From: Rhizobiales bacterium 63-22
GTDB taxonomy: Bacteria; Pseudomonadota; Alphaproteobacteria; Rhizobiales; Rhizobiaceae
DNA length: 64,000 nt
Direction of reading: 5' to 3'
NCBI GenBank assembly: GCA_001898995.1
Contig: MKVZ01000017.1
Coordinates: forward strand, 565,560 to 629,559
Shown: piece after piece, positions 56,335 to 64,000 of the stretch
Layout: every line of letters starts with the position of its first letter
How positions within the stretch are numbered: the stretch's first letter is position 1
The notes under the pieces: generated by a model
What the model was told of the DNA's origin: nothing
Database searches by the model: none
Seen by the model: only the letters and a program-made list of their open reading frames with translations
Made by a program: the position numbers and the translations under genes

Positions 56335-57117
56335 TCAGTTCCCGGTGATGGCGGTATGGGGCGCACCATTGACGGAGGTGAACAACCGGCTGAAGCGTAC
56401 ATCGGTCGGCCATTTCCAGATTTCCAGCGGGCTTGCCTTGTCCGCGATGGAGAAGAAGATGATGTTGGCGCGGCCGACGAGATTCTCGAAGGGCACGTAG
56501 CCAACGCCAAAACGGCTGTCGAGCGAGTTGTCGCGGTTGTCGCCCATCATGAAATAATGGCCGGGGGGCACCTCGAAGACACGCGTGTCGTCGCCGATCG
56601 AGTTCGGCGCCAGATCGAGCGTGTCGTAGGTCACGCCGTCGGGCAGGGTCTCGCGATAGACCGCGACGGGCCGGTTCACTTCCGTCACGTCGGGATTGTC
56701 GATAGTGCCGATGCGCACGCGTTTCACCGGCTTGTCGTTGATATAGAGCACGCCGCCGCGCATCTGTATCCGGTCGCCCGGCAGGCCGACCACGCGCTTG
56801 ATGTAATCGATCGAGGGATCGCTCGGCAGCTTGAACACCACCACGTCGCCGCGCTTCGGCTGCGCGCTCCAGATGCGGCCCTTGAAAAGATCGAGGCCGA
56901 AAGGCAGCGAATAGCGCGAATAGCCATAGGCATATTTCGACACGAACAGATAATCACCCTCCAGCAGCGTCGGGCGCATGGAGCCGGAGGGGATGCTGAA
57001 AGGCTGGAAAAGCAGGGTACGGATGATCAGTGCCAACAGCAGCGCCTGTACGATAACGCTGATGGTTTCGCCGATGCCGCCGGACTTCTTGGTTTCACTC
57101 TTGCTGGACACGCTCAT
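56335..57117 (-). CDS. lepB: Signal peptidase I
   Basis: This 260-residue membrane protease has one N-terminal helix (about 20-37), the catalytic Ser46 in SGSMRPT and the general base Lys107 in YIKRVVGLPGD. It cleaves signal peptides of exported proteins on the periplasmic side. It is directly upstream of rnc. Confidence 0.95.
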   Translation of the reverse strand: MSVSSKSETKKSGGIGETISVIVQALLLALIIRTLLFQPFSIPSGSMRPTLLEGDYLFVSKYAYGYSRYSLPFGLDLFKGRIWSAQPKRGDVVVFKLPSDPSIDYIKRVVGLPGDRIQMRGGVLYINDKPVKRVRIGTIDNPDVTEVNRPVAVYRETLPDGVTYDTLDLAPNSIGDDTRVFEVPPGHYFMMGDNRDNSLDSRFGVGYVPFENLVGRANIIFFSIADKASPLEIWKWPTDVRFSRLFTSVNGAPHTAITGN

Positions 57118-57233
57118 TGTATCTCCGCTTGCGATAACGCGATCTAATAGCCGCTAAGACTGCGTGAGGCAATCCGGAGGCCGGCCCCTCGCACAATTAT
57201 GAACGGGCAGCACCCGTTTGCGCCCGCAACGGC

Positions 57234-57647
57234 TCAATCCGCGCTGGCCGCGCCCGGAAGAGCTTCGATAATGACGAAGGCCTGCGCAAGAGGGAAATCA
57301 TCAGTAATTGTCAGATGTATGGCGGCGCGGGTTCCGGGCGGCAGAAGTTCGGTGAGCCGCCTCGCGGCGCCGCCGGTCAGTTGCATGGTGGGCTTGCCGG
57401 AGGGCAAATTGACCACGCCCATGTCGCGCCAGAACACACCGCGCGCAATGCCGGTTCCGAGCGCCTTGGCGCAGGCTTCCTTGGCGGCGAAACGCTTGGC
57501 ATAGGAAGCGGCGCGCTGTTTGCGGCCCTCGGATTTGCGCTGTTCGGTTTCGGTGAAGACGCGGTCGCGGAAACGCTCGCCATGGCGTTCGAGCGTCTGC
57601 TCGATGCGCCTGATATCGATGAGATCGCTGCCGATGCCGACGATCAT
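57234..57647 (-). CDS. acpS: Holo-[acyl-carrier-protein] synthase
   Basis: This 137-residue protein starts [16 protein letters not shown] with metal-binding Asp8, and contains [15 protein letters not shown] with the second metal-binding Glu. It transfers phosphopantetheine from CoA to acyl carrier protein. Its ATG overlaps the stop of the DUF2062 gene by four bases; lepB follows after 116 bases. Confidence 0.94.
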   Translation of the reverse strand: MIVGIGSDLIDIRRIEQTLERHGERFRDRVFTETEQRKSEGRKQRAASYAKRFAAKEACAKALGTGIARGVFWRDMGVVNLPSGKPTMQLTGGAARRLTELLPPGTRAAIHLTITDDFPLAQAFVIIEALPGAASAD

Positions 57648-58219
57648 ACGCCCCGAAGCTCCCGCTCGTTTTGCAGCCTGTGCTTTTCCGCGAGGCGTTC
57701 GAGACGCCGGCGGCGGAACACCGAGACCGCATAGCGCGTCACCAGATAGACCAGCACGCCGACAGCGGCGCCAAGGACGATCGAGCCGACCAGCATGGGC
57801 TCGATCAGCGGCGTCCATATTTCCCCGAACTGCATGGTGTGCAGGGCGCGGCCCAGATGCACCGGCGGTGCGGCATCCGGGCCGCGGTTCATCAGGAAGC
57901 GGCCCAGTTCGAAGGTGCTGCCCCAGATGAAGGGCAGCGTCAGCGGATTGGCCGCCGTGGTGCCGAGCGCGGCGGCTGCGAGGTTGCCGCCCAGAAGATA
58001 GGCGCAAACGATGGCGATGACGACATGGAAGCCGAGAAAGGGCGTGAAGGCCGAGAACACGCCGACGGCGAGACCGGCCGCCACCGCATGCGGTGAGGCC
58101 GTGATGCGCAGTATTCGCTTGCCCCTGTATTTGAAGGAGCGTGCGAAGGAATGGCGCGGCCAGAACAGAAGACGGAGACGTTCCCGTCTGGTCGGCGGAT
58201 TTCGGCGTTGAAACAGCAT
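57644..58219 (-). CDS. DUF2062 membrane protein
   Basis: This 191-residue protein has a basic N-terminus ([20 protein letters not shown]), the DUF2062 core ([20 protein letters not shown] and [17 protein letters not shown]) and three to four helices. Its function is unknown. The start at MLFQRRN is preferred because the upstream frame lacks conservation-like character. It is translationally coupled to acpS. Confidence 0.85.
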   Translation of the reverse strand: MLFQRRNPPTRRERLRLLFWPRHSFARSFKYRGKRILRITASPHAVAAGLAVGVFSAFTPFLGFHVVIAIVCAYLLGGNLAAAALGTTAANPLTLPFIWGSTFELGRFLMNRGPDAAPPVHLGRALHTMQFGEIWTPLIEPMLVGSIVLGAAVGVLVYLVTRYAVSVFRRRRLERLAEKHRLQNERELRGV

Positions 58220-58257
58220 GCGCTTCTCATAATGCCCCAGGGGCGCGGACACAATTG

Positions 58258-59118
58258 CTAATATGCATCCGAAACGGGCAATGGATCGCCCTCCGGACGC
58301 AACTGATAGTGGCGCGGGGATACGCCCAGCATGCGGCGAAACATGGTGGTAAAGGCTGAAACGCTGTCATAGCCGAGATCGAGCGCCACGCTGGTGACCG
58401 GCTCGCCCTCGGAAAGGCGCGGCACGGCGGCAAAAAGGCACGCCTGCTGCCGCCAGACCGAGAGGCTCAGGCCCGTCTCGCGCTGGAAATGCCGCGTGAA
58501 GGAGCGCCGGCTCATGGCCATTTCGCCGGCCCATTCGTCGATGGTCACGCGCGAGGACGGCCGGTTGACGAAATCGCGGCAAAGCTTTTGCAGGCGCGGA
58601 TCGGCCGGGAAAGGCAGGCCGAGCGGTCTTTGCGGCAAGGTGTGCAGGTCCCGCAGGATGAGTTCGATGACGAGCGCGTCGCGGCTGCCCGGTTCCGGCG
58701 TCGAGTCCGTATCGGTCGCGTCGATGATGAGACAGCGCATCAGGTCGGTCAGCCCCACCACATGCGGATGGAACGGCACGCCCGACACGGCATCCACGGC
58801 GATATAGATGGAGCGCATCAGCACGTCGCCCATGATCTCGACGGAATGCTCCACGCCCGCCGGAATCCACATCGCGTGATCGCTGGGGATCAGCCAGCGT
58901 CCGGCATGGCTCGTCACCAGCACCACGCCCTGCGAGGCACAAAGAAGCTGCGCGCGCGAATGGCGATGCAGCGGCACGAAATAGCCATCGGGATAGCGTG
59001 TCGGCAGCGCGATCACCGGGCCGGTCATCTCCTCCAGCATGGCGATGCGGCGTTCGTGGAACTCTTGCAGTTCCTCGCTGTTCCGCGGCAGAAGGCGCGG
59101 CGGCGATAGCGGTTTCAT
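58258..59118 (-). CDS. AraC family transcriptional regulator
   Basis: This 286-residue protein has an N-terminal cupin-like sensing domain (PLHRHSRAQLLCASQGV) and a C-terminal double helix-turn-helix (about 185-275, MAMSRRSFTRHFQRETG and VTSVALDLGYDSVSAF). It is divergent from the MFS exporter gene with a 150-base gap holding a perfect palindrome, so local regulation of that exporter is likely. Confidence 0.9.
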   Translation of the reverse strand: MKPLSPPRLLPRNSEELQEFHERRIAMLEEMTGPVIALPTRYPDGYFVPLHRHSRAQLLCASQGVVLVTSHAGRWLIPSDHAMWIPAGVEHSVEIMGDVLMRSIYIAVDAVSGVPFHPHVVGLTDLMRCLIIDATDTDSTPEPGSRDALVIELILRDLHTLPQRPLGLPFPADPRLQKLCRDFVNRPSSRVTIDEWAGEMAMSRRSFTRHFQRETGLSLSVWRQQACLFAAVPRLSEGEPVTSVALDLGYDSVSAFTTMFRRMLGVSPRHYQLRPEGDPLPVSDAY

Positions 59119-59153
59119 GTTCGGGCTTTCCGGATGTGGATTATTATTTTACA

Positions 59154-59170
59154 GAGAGTGGCCCACTCTC
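59154..59170. promoter_or_regulatory. Palindromic candidate operator between araC-type and MFS genes
   Basis: GAGAGTGG-C-CCACTCTC is a perfect 8+1+8 palindrome. It lies 36 bases from the AraC-type start and about 100 bases from the MFS start, within the divergent intergenic region. No other binding-site-like structure is seen there. Confidence 0.55.
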
Positions 59171-59268
59171 GAAGATAATGGACCAAATCACGAAAGCGGG
59201 CGAAATACAATCGTCTTAATAACCCAACCCGGAAAGGGCGTGGGACGCCCGCAATCTGGAGCAGAACC

Positions 59269-60486
59269 ATGAGCGTGAGCGCTGCACAGCAGCCATCCGG
59301 CATCAAGGCTGACGATACGGTCGTCACCGTCATTCTGGCCGCGAGTTTCGGCCATTTCCTCAACGACATGATGCAGTCGCTGCTTCCGGCCATCTATCCG
59401 ATGCTGCAAAAGAATTACAGCCTTGCCTTCTGGCAGATCGGCGTGCTGACTTTCGCCTACCAGATCACCGCCTCGATCCTGCAACCGCTGGTCGGCATCT
59501 ATACCGACCGCAAGCCCCTGCCCTATTCGCTGTCCTTCGGCATGGGCTGCACGCTGGTCGGCCTCGTGCTGCTGGCCACGGCGCATCATTACTGGCTGCT
59601 GCTGGCGGGCGCGTGCTGCGTCGGCTTCGGCTCGTCGGTCTTCCACCCGGAAGCCTCGCGCGTGGCCCGGCTGGCGTCTGGCGGCAAGCACGGCTTCGCG
59701 CAATCGCTGTTCCAGGTCGGCGGCAATTTCGGCACCTCGATCGGCCCCCTGCTCGCGGCCTTCGTCGTGCTGCCCTTCGGCCAGATCAGCGTTTCATGGT
59801 TCTCGGTGGCCGCGCTGATCGGCATGATCGTGCTCTGGCGCGTCGGCAACTGGTACAACCGCTACCGTGTCGCCAATGCCAGCAAACCGAAGCCCGACAA
59901 GACTTTGCCGCTGCCGCGCGACAAGGTCATCAAGACGGTCTTCGTGCTGATGCTGCTGATCTTCGCCAAATATATCTATCTGGTCAGCATTACCAGTTAC
60001 TACACCTTCTATACCGAACGTCATTTCGGCGTCTCGACGCGGACCTCGGAACTGCTTCTGTTCCTGTTCCTCGCGGCCGTCGCCGCGGGTACGATCCTCG
60101 GCGGCCCCATCGGCGACCGCATCGGCTCGCGCAAAGTGATCTGGATGTCGATCCTCGGCATCCTGCCCTTCACGCTGGTGCTGCCTTATGCCAGTCTGGA
60201 AGTGACGGCGGTACTGAGCGTCATCATCGGCTTCGTCCTTGCCTCGGCTTTCCCGGCCATCGTGGTCTTCGCGCAGGAACTGCTGCCGGGGCGCGTGGGC
60301 ATGGTTTCCGGCCTGTTCTTCGGTTTCGCCTTCGGCATGGGCGGCACTGCGGCTGCCGCGCTCGGCGTGGTCGCGGACGCCTACGGCATCGAGTTCGTCT
60401 ACAAGATCTGTTCCTTCATGCCGCTGCTCGGTCTTCTGGCGATCTTCCTGCCCAAGCTGGAAAAGACCCGCAAGGCCAAGGCATAA
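59269..60486 (+). CDS. MFS exporter, fosmidomycin-resistance (Fsr) type
   Basis: This 405-residue protein has twelve hydrophobic segments. The N-terminal ASFGHFLNDMMQSLLPAIYP and LVGIYTDRKPLPYSL resemble E. coli Fsr and relatives. It is expected to export small molecules from the inner membrane; the substrate is inferred by family only. The ATG follows TGGAGCAGAACC. It is divergent from the AraC-type regulator. Confidence 0.88.
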   Translation: MSVSAAQQPSGIKADDTVVTVILAASFGHFLNDMMQSLLPAIYPMLQKNYSLAFWQIGVLTFAYQITASILQPLVGIYTDRKPLPYSLSFGMGCTLVGLVLLATAHHYWLLLAGACCVGFGSSVFHPEASRVARLASGGKHGFAQSLFQVGGNFGTSIGPLLAAFVVLPFGQISVSWFSVAALIGMIVLWRVGNWYNRYRVANASKPKPDKTLPLPRDKVIKTVFVLMLLIFAKYIYLVSITSYYTFYTERHFGVSTRTSELLLFLFLAAVAAGTILGGPIGDRIGSRKVIWMSILGILPFTLVLPYASLEVTAVLSVIIGFVLASAFPAIVVFAQELLPGRVGMVSGLFFGFAFGMGGTAAAALGVVADAYGIEFVYKICSFMPLLGLLAIFLPKLEKTRKAKA

Positions 60487-60496
60487 CGCGCATCTG

Positions 60497-60537
60497 AAAA
60501 AAGCGGAGCGCCGCACGTCCCCCAACGGCGGCGCTCC
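60497..60537 (-). terminator. Intrinsic terminator of hemN (minus strand)
   Basis: GGAGCGCCGC (60505-60514) pairs with GCGGCGCTCC (60528-60537) around a 13-base loop. On the minus strand it is followed by a six-T run. It lies about 70 bases after the hemN stop; the converging MFS gene ends at 60486. Confidence 0.8.
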
Positions 60538-60604
60538 CATGCCACTGACCAATGACGGCTCGGTGCAGCAGCATATCCGGGGCATATACGGCGGAATTCA
60601 TCGT

Positions 60605-61939
60605 TCACACGACACTGCTGAAACCGTGTACCGTCTCCTTGCGAAACTCATCGAAAGCGGCGGCCACGAGGCGGATCAGCGGCTTGCCAGCCTCGGTGGC
60701 GCTGATGACGCCGTCCTTCACATCCACCAGCCCATCGGCCACCAGCGGCCGCAGCAGCGCCAGTTCGTCGGAAAACTCCATATCCGGTGCGACGACCTTG
60801 AGATCGACGCGGAAATTACACATCAGCGCATTGATGATGCCGGAACGGAAACGATCGCTTTCCCGCAGCACATAACCGCGCGCTGTCGGCAATTCGCCCC
60901 TCTCCACGCAGCGGCGATACTGGCCGACATCGGCGATGTCCTGCGCATAGCCGCCGGGGAATTGCGATATCGCGGACGGGCCGAAACCGATCAGGGTCTG
61001 GCTGCGATCGTCGGTATAGCCCTGAAAATTGCGGTTCAGCCGGCCCTCCCGCGCCGCGACGGCGAGCGAATCGCCGGGCATCGCGAAATGGTCGATGCCC
61101 ACAGGGCGGTAGCCGAACCGTAAGAAGCACTCCGCCACCGCGCGCGACTGCGCGAAGCGTTCGTCGGCGCCGGGCAGAAGCGAGGCGTCGATAAGGCGCT
61201 GGTTGGCGCGACGGCGCGGCAGATGCGCATAACCGTAACAGGCAACGCGATCGGGCCTCAGCGCGGCGACCGTCCCGCAGGTCTGCCGCAGGCTGTCCAC
61301 CGTCTGCAAGGGCAGTCCGTAGATCAGATCGAAATTGAGCCGGATGATCCCCATCCCGCGCAGGAGCCGTACTGCCTGCTCCACCGTTTCCACGGGCTGC
61401 ACGCGGCCAATGGCCTTCTGCACGCTCACATCGATATCCTGTACGCCGAGGCTGGCCCGATTGACGCCCATCAGCGCCAGCGTATGCACCAGTTCGGATG
61501 TGACGGTGCGCGGATCGAGTTCGATGGCGTGTTCCATGTCCGGTGCAAATTCGAACACCGAATGCAGCGCCGCCAGAACGCCGAGGAACTGGCGCGTATT
61601 GAGGATCGAGGGCGTGCCGCCGCCCCAATGCAGATGCGTGACGCGCGGACGCGCGGAAAGTGCCTGGCCGGCGATCCCGATCTCGGCCAGCAGCGCCCTG
61701 TGATAATTTTCCACTACATCGTCGCGCAGAGCCATTTTGGCGTGGCAGCCGCAATAATGGCAAAGCTGCCGGCAATAAGGCACATGGATATAGAGCGACA
61801 CGTCCTCACCGGGACCGATCTGGCGCAGCCAGCGGCGCGGAGTCTCCGTCGTCATGGGCGTGAAGTCGGCGGCGGTCGGAAAGGAAGTGTAGCGGGGAAC
61901 GGCGAACGCCGCATAGCGCCTCACGGCTTCGTCACGCAT
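60605..61939 (-). CDS. hemN: Oxygen-independent coproporphyrinogen III oxidase
   Basis: This 444-residue radical-SAM enzyme has the cluster motif at Cys56, Cys60 and Cys63 (YCRQLCHYC, C-x3-C-x2-C), preceded by VPRYTSFPTA, the true HemN N-terminus rather than the shorter HemW form. It makes protoporphyrinogen IX precursor without oxygen. It lies next to fnrN, and a consensus FNR box lies 273 bases upstream of the start codon, so anaerobic induction is expected. Confidence 0.94.
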   Translation of the reverse strand: MRDEAVRRYAAFAVPRYTSFPTAADFTPMTTETPRRWLRQIGPGEDVSLYIHVPYCRQLCHYCGCHAKMALRDDVVENYHRALLAEIGIAGQALSARPRVTHLHWGGGTPSILNTRQFLGVLAALHSVFEFAPDMEHAIELDPRTVTSELVHTLALMGVNRASLGVQDIDVSVQKAIGRVQPVETVEQAVRLLRGMGIIRLNFDLIYGLPLQTVDSLRQTCGTVAALRPDRVACYGYAHLPRRRANQRLIDASLLPGADERFAQSRAVAECFLRFGYRPVGIDHFAMPGDSLAVAAREGRLNRNFQGYTDDRSQTLIGFGPSAISQFPGGYAQDIADVGQYRRCVERGELPTARGYVLRESDRFRSGIINALMCNFRVDLKVVAPDMEFSDELALLRPLVADGLVDVKDGVISATEAGKPLIRLVAAAFDEFRKETVHGFSSVV

Positions 61940-62243
61940 GGCGCATCCCCTTCACCCGACAGGGACCGCGGCGTGTACTGGACCGGATATCGGGGCCTGC
62001 GTTCCGGCGAAGCCCTGCCTGCGATACGGGAAGCGATGCCGCAGCCGGCCGGTGCCGACGGCATGATACGGCAGGCAAGCCCGCAAGAATGACAGTCAAC
62101 GCTGCAATTTCCGGCCACGAAAGCACCTGTTTTCCCTACGGTACGATGCAGCCGCCCGCGGCCCGCATCGATCTTCACGATAAGGAATAAGACGCCGTGC
62201 GGCTTGCCGCATTGATCAGGATCAAGGATTTTGGCCGATGGAA
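61940..62243. other. hemN upstream region
   Basis: These 304 bases hold no gene I support; a frame at 61921-62178 on the minus strand overlaps hemN and lacks homology. An FNR box near the right end suggests that transcription toward hemN starts near 62177, leaving a 5' leader of roughly 240 bases. I recognised no known riboswitch in the leader. Confidence 0.5.
62212..62225. promoter_or_regulatory. FNR/FixK box (anaerobox)
   Basis: TTGAT-CAGG-ATCAA is the perfect consensus TTGAT-N4-ATCAA. The regulator encoded next to it has the recognition residues Glu207, Ser210 and Arg211 that contact this site in FNR proteins. hemN, on the minus strand, is the likely target. Confidence 0.85.
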
Positions 62244-62993
62244 TTAAAGATGGGTCAGATCGAGGCCCGCGACCGCCGCGAGCGAACGGTGCGAAAGAAT
62301 TTCGACCGTATTGGCGTCGGGGAGCTGAATCAATCCCTGTGTCTTCAGCTTGGTGAAGCTGCGGCTCACCGTCTCGATGGTGAGGCCAAGATAATCGGCG
62401 ATATCCGTGCGATTCATGGAGAGATGGACCGGATTGGGCTTCTCGCCCCGCTTTTCGGCCCGCGCCGACAGGATCAGCAGGAAGCTCGCCAGTTTTTCCA
62501 CCGGCGCAAGGCGGCCCAACACCATCTGGTTGTCGCGCGCCGTGCGAAGGGCTGCCCGTGTCATCTGATGCAGCCGCTCTTTCAATCTGGGAAAGCGCTC
62601 CATCAGGTCGTCCATCTCCTTCGTCGAGAAGGCGCAGAGAACGGAAGGAACCACTGCCTCGGCCGATTGCGAGTAGACTTCGTCATCGGCGAGGCCCAGA
62701 TAGTCGCCCGGAAACAGAAAGCCCGCGATTTGCCGGCGGCCGTCCGGCAGCGAGGTGTAGATACGCAGCATGCCGGAGGTGAGGCTGAAGACGCGGCGCT
62801 TCGGCTCCCCCTCCTCTACCAGCATCTCGTTGGCGTGCAGCTTCCGCGATGTCATGATGGCTTCGAGCGCGCCGAGATCGCCGTCGTCCAGCGCCGCGCA
62901 GACCGCCATCCGGCGCACGTCGCAATCGGCGCAGACCCCGCAGGGCGCACGATAGGGCGATTTCGGATCGAAACGGACCGGCGCTACAGCCAC
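62244..62993 (-). CDS. fnrN: Crp/Fnr family oxygen-responsive regulator, FnrN type
   Basis: This 249-residue protein has an N-terminal cysteine cluster (Cys18, Cys21, Cys24, Cys32) and a distant Cys120, suited to an oxygen-labile [4Fe-4S] cluster. A cyclic-nucleotide-fold domain follows, then an HTH (DIADYLGLTIETVSRSF) with the E-x2-S-R recognition set for TTGAT half-sites. The start is GTG at 62991-62993 with AGGAAACCATT before it. It is positioned to control hemN through the adjacent FNR box. A minus-strand terminator hairpin lies only 14 bases upstream of the start. Confidence 0.92.
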   Translation of the reverse strand: MAVAPVRFDPKSPYRAPCGVCADCDVRRMAVCAALDDGDLGALEAIMTSRKLHANEMLVEEGEPKRRVFSLTSGMLRIYTSLPDGRRQIAGFLFPGDYLGLADDEVYSQSAEAVVPSVLCAFSTKEMDDLMERFPRLKERLHQMTRAALRTARDNQMVLGRLAPVEKLASFLLILSARAEKRGEKPNPVHLSMNRTDIADYLGLTIETVSRSFTKLKTQGLIQLPDANTVEILSHRSLAAVAGLDLTHL

Positions 62994-63007
62994 AATGGTT
63001 TCCTGTC

Positions 63008-63031
63008 AAAAAGCCGGGCGGATGCCCGGCT
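63008..63031 (-). terminator. Intrinsic terminator between pyrE and fnrN (minus strand)
   Basis: AGCCGGGC and GCCCGGCT (63012-63019 with 63024-63031) form an eight-base stem with a four-base loop. On the minus strand this is followed by TTTTT. It should end the rsh-pyrE transcript, and it sits 14 bases before the fnrN start codon. Confidence 0.75.
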
Positions 63032-63103
63032 GGCGGTCTGATTCCGACATTTGCATCCGTCTGATACAGGCGCTGGAGTAAATGTCGGAATCAGACCGCC
63101 AGC
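63029..63103. repeat. GGAATCAGACCGCC palindromic repeat, copy 2
   Basis: A perfect 24-base inverted repeat (63029-63052 with 63080-63103) has a 27-base spacer. Its arm sequence AAATGTCGGAATCAGACC recurs with one change at 15821-15838, and GGAATCAGACCGCC recurs alone at 23258-23271. No gene is present. Confidence 0.9.
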
Positions 63104-63131
63104 AGCTCATTAATTTCCTAGTGTAACTTTT

Positions 63132-63196
63132 GAATTTGACATTTGCTCGTTGCCCGATCTCGAATGAGAGGCAAATGTCAAATTCGTTCCACTAGC
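63132..63196. repeat. TTTGACATTTGC palindromic repeat, copy 3
   Basis: GAATTTGACATTTGC (63132-63146) is perfectly inverted at 63171-63185 with a 24-base spacer. The extended right edge to 63196 is the reverse complement of 15769-15794 over 26 bases. It lies about 30 bases right of copy 2, in the gap between pyrE and fnrN. Confidence 0.9.
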
Positions 63197-63270
63197 CTGA
63201 ATTTAGGAACCGCAACCGCTTCCGTAAAGGGAAATATCGCCGCGGCTTCATGATAGCTATTCTTTTCGTG

Positions 63271-63849
63271 TCAAATATTGCGGCTTCCCGGCTTGACGGG
63301 AGGAATGGCGGCCAGTTCCGGCGGCAGCCTGTCCGCCGGGTAGGCCGGCACCTCGTATTGCGCGAGCGAAATCAGCTTCGCGCCCACATCGGCCTTGCCG
63401 GCGGAGCGGTCCACGATGCAGGCGGCCGCCAGAACCTCGATATCGATGCCCCTGAGACAGTCTATCGTCTCGCGGATGGAAAGGCCCGTGGTGACGATGT
63501 CCTCCACGATTACCACGCGCGCGCCCTTCGGAACGTCAAAGCGGCGCAGGCGGAACACGCCGTTCTCGCGCTCGACCCAGATGGCGGGGACGCCCAGATG
63601 CCGCGACGTCTCGTAGGCCGGGATGATGCCGCCGATGGCCGGACCCACCACGTAGTCGATCTGTCCGAGCCCGGCGGCCCTGATTTTCTCCGCCAGTGCC
63701 TTGCACAGCTTTTCCGTCTTGTCGGCGTGCATGAAGACGCGCGCCTTCTGGAGAAAGACCGGGCTGCGCAGGCCGGAAGTGAGGATGAAATGGCCTTCGA
63801 GGATCGCTCCCGCTTCGCGGAAGACGGCAAGCACGTCTTCGGTTTTCAT
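63271..63849 (-). CDS. pyrE: Orotate phosphoribosyltransferase
   Basis: This 192-residue protein has the PRPP-binding motif [13 protein letters not shown] and the N-terminal [17 protein letters not shown]. It joins orotate to PRPP in pyrimidine synthesis. It lies seven bases after the rsh stop on the same strand, the usual arrangement in Brucella relatives. The size and motifs are standard. Confidence 0.95.
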   Translation of the reverse strand: MKTEDVLAVFREAGAILEGHFILTSGLRSPVFLQKARVFMHADKTEKLCKALAEKIRAAGLGQIDYVVGPAIGGIIPAYETSRHLGVPAIWVERENGVFRLRRFDVPKGARVVIVEDIVTTGLSIRETIDCLRGIDIEVLAAACIVDRSAGKADVGAKLISLAQYEVPAYPADRLPPELAAIPPVKPGSRNI

Positions 63850-63856
63850 GTCTGTC

Positions 63857-64000
63857 CTATCCGTTTACGCGCGCGGCGCCGCTGACGCTCGCGCTTTCCT
63901 TCAACTGGGATATGATGCGGTTGAGGTGCTTCAGATCCCACACAGCAACGTCGATGATCATCTCGGTGAAATCGGGCGCGGTGCGCACCATGGAGAGATT
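63857..64000 (-). CDS. rsh: Bifunctional (p)ppGpp synthetase/hydrolase, C-terminus only
   Basis: Only the last 47 codons and the TAG stop (63857-63859) are in the window; the frame is open to the right edge. The visible peptide contains [20 protein letters not shown] and QLKESASVS, the end of the C-terminal ACT domain of RelA/SpoT homologues. Position directly before pyrE supports the assignment. Its start and catalytic domains lie outside. Confidence 0.85.
   Translation of the reverse strand, partial: NLSMVRTAPDFTEMIIDVAVWDLKHLNRIISQLKESASVSGAARVNG

Noticed and set aside
61921..62178. 85-codon minus-strand frame over the hemN start
   Set aside because: It overlaps hemN in another frame and its start codon coincides with the predicted transcription start, so translation is unlikely.

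Overview
The window is a densely coded, GC-rich bacterial chromosome segment from the Brucella/Ochrobactrum clade (Alphaproteobacteria, Hyphomicrobiales). The strongest marker is a 213-residue Omp25 (17759-18400) with the characteristic Brucellaceae N-terminus. A split pntA, HdaA, an FnrN-type regulator, TTAA-N7-TTAA (CtrA-type) sites and rhizobial-style intergenic palindromes agree with this. I see no phage, plasmid, IS element, CRISPR array, rRNA or tRNA. Almost everything is core genome, so most interest lies in intergenic DNA and a few accessory genes. I cannot assign a species; Omp25 differs from the classical Brucella sequence as I remember it.

Layout. 1-2579: transhydrogenase pntAA-pntAB-pntB (minus; pntB runs off the left edge). 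2782-7036: a cytochrome oxidase subunit IV-like protein, a FeeM/LuxI-fold N-acyl amino acid synthase-like protein and a membrane PAS-GGDEF-EAL protein with an AT-rich promoter region. 7037-10968: hdaA and an AI-2E-family permease (minus), divergent from purM-purN. 11137-18400: DUF992 protein, molybdopterin oxidoreductase, EamA transporter, rlmJ, a small exported protein, RNase T2, a GST-like protein and omp25. 18779-24164: pteridine-reductase-like SDR, uvrC, pgsA, moaD, moaE, then a YbaY/META envelope protein. 24239-29685: ndk, an ABC-F ATPase, two unknown membrane proteins, holC and pepA.

30040-37813 is an envelope-biogenesis run: lptF, lptG, lptD, surA, pdxA, rsmA. It is followed by an M23 peptidase, rarD, cimA and cysS (minus). 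44534-49334 holds small unknowns, an SRAP protein, a NUDIX hydrolase, a TIGR02301 protein, an 85-residue protein behind two CtrA-like boxes, and a GlxA-type regulator overlapping an isochorismatase-like hydrolase. 49439-58219 holds a dihydroorotase-like gene, ygfZ, an HD hydrolase and a tyrosine phosphatase, then the minus-strand set DUF2062-acpS-lepB-rnc-era-recO-hydrolase. 58258-64000: an AraC regulator divergent from a fosmidomycin-resistance-type MFS exporter, hemN, fnrN, pyrE and the C-terminus of the (p)ppGpp synthetase/hydrolase.

The most notable points are four CtrA-type boxes, all intergenic; two dispersed palindromic repeat families, one of which supplies the stop codon of its neighbour in three of four copies; a consensus FNR box between fnrN and hemN; an AT-rich island before the c-di-GMP gene; and a glutamine replacing the first histidine of the H-x-H metal motif in the dihydroorotase-like protein. 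No clearly new multi-gene system was recognised. All family calls are from reading motifs, without database searches.
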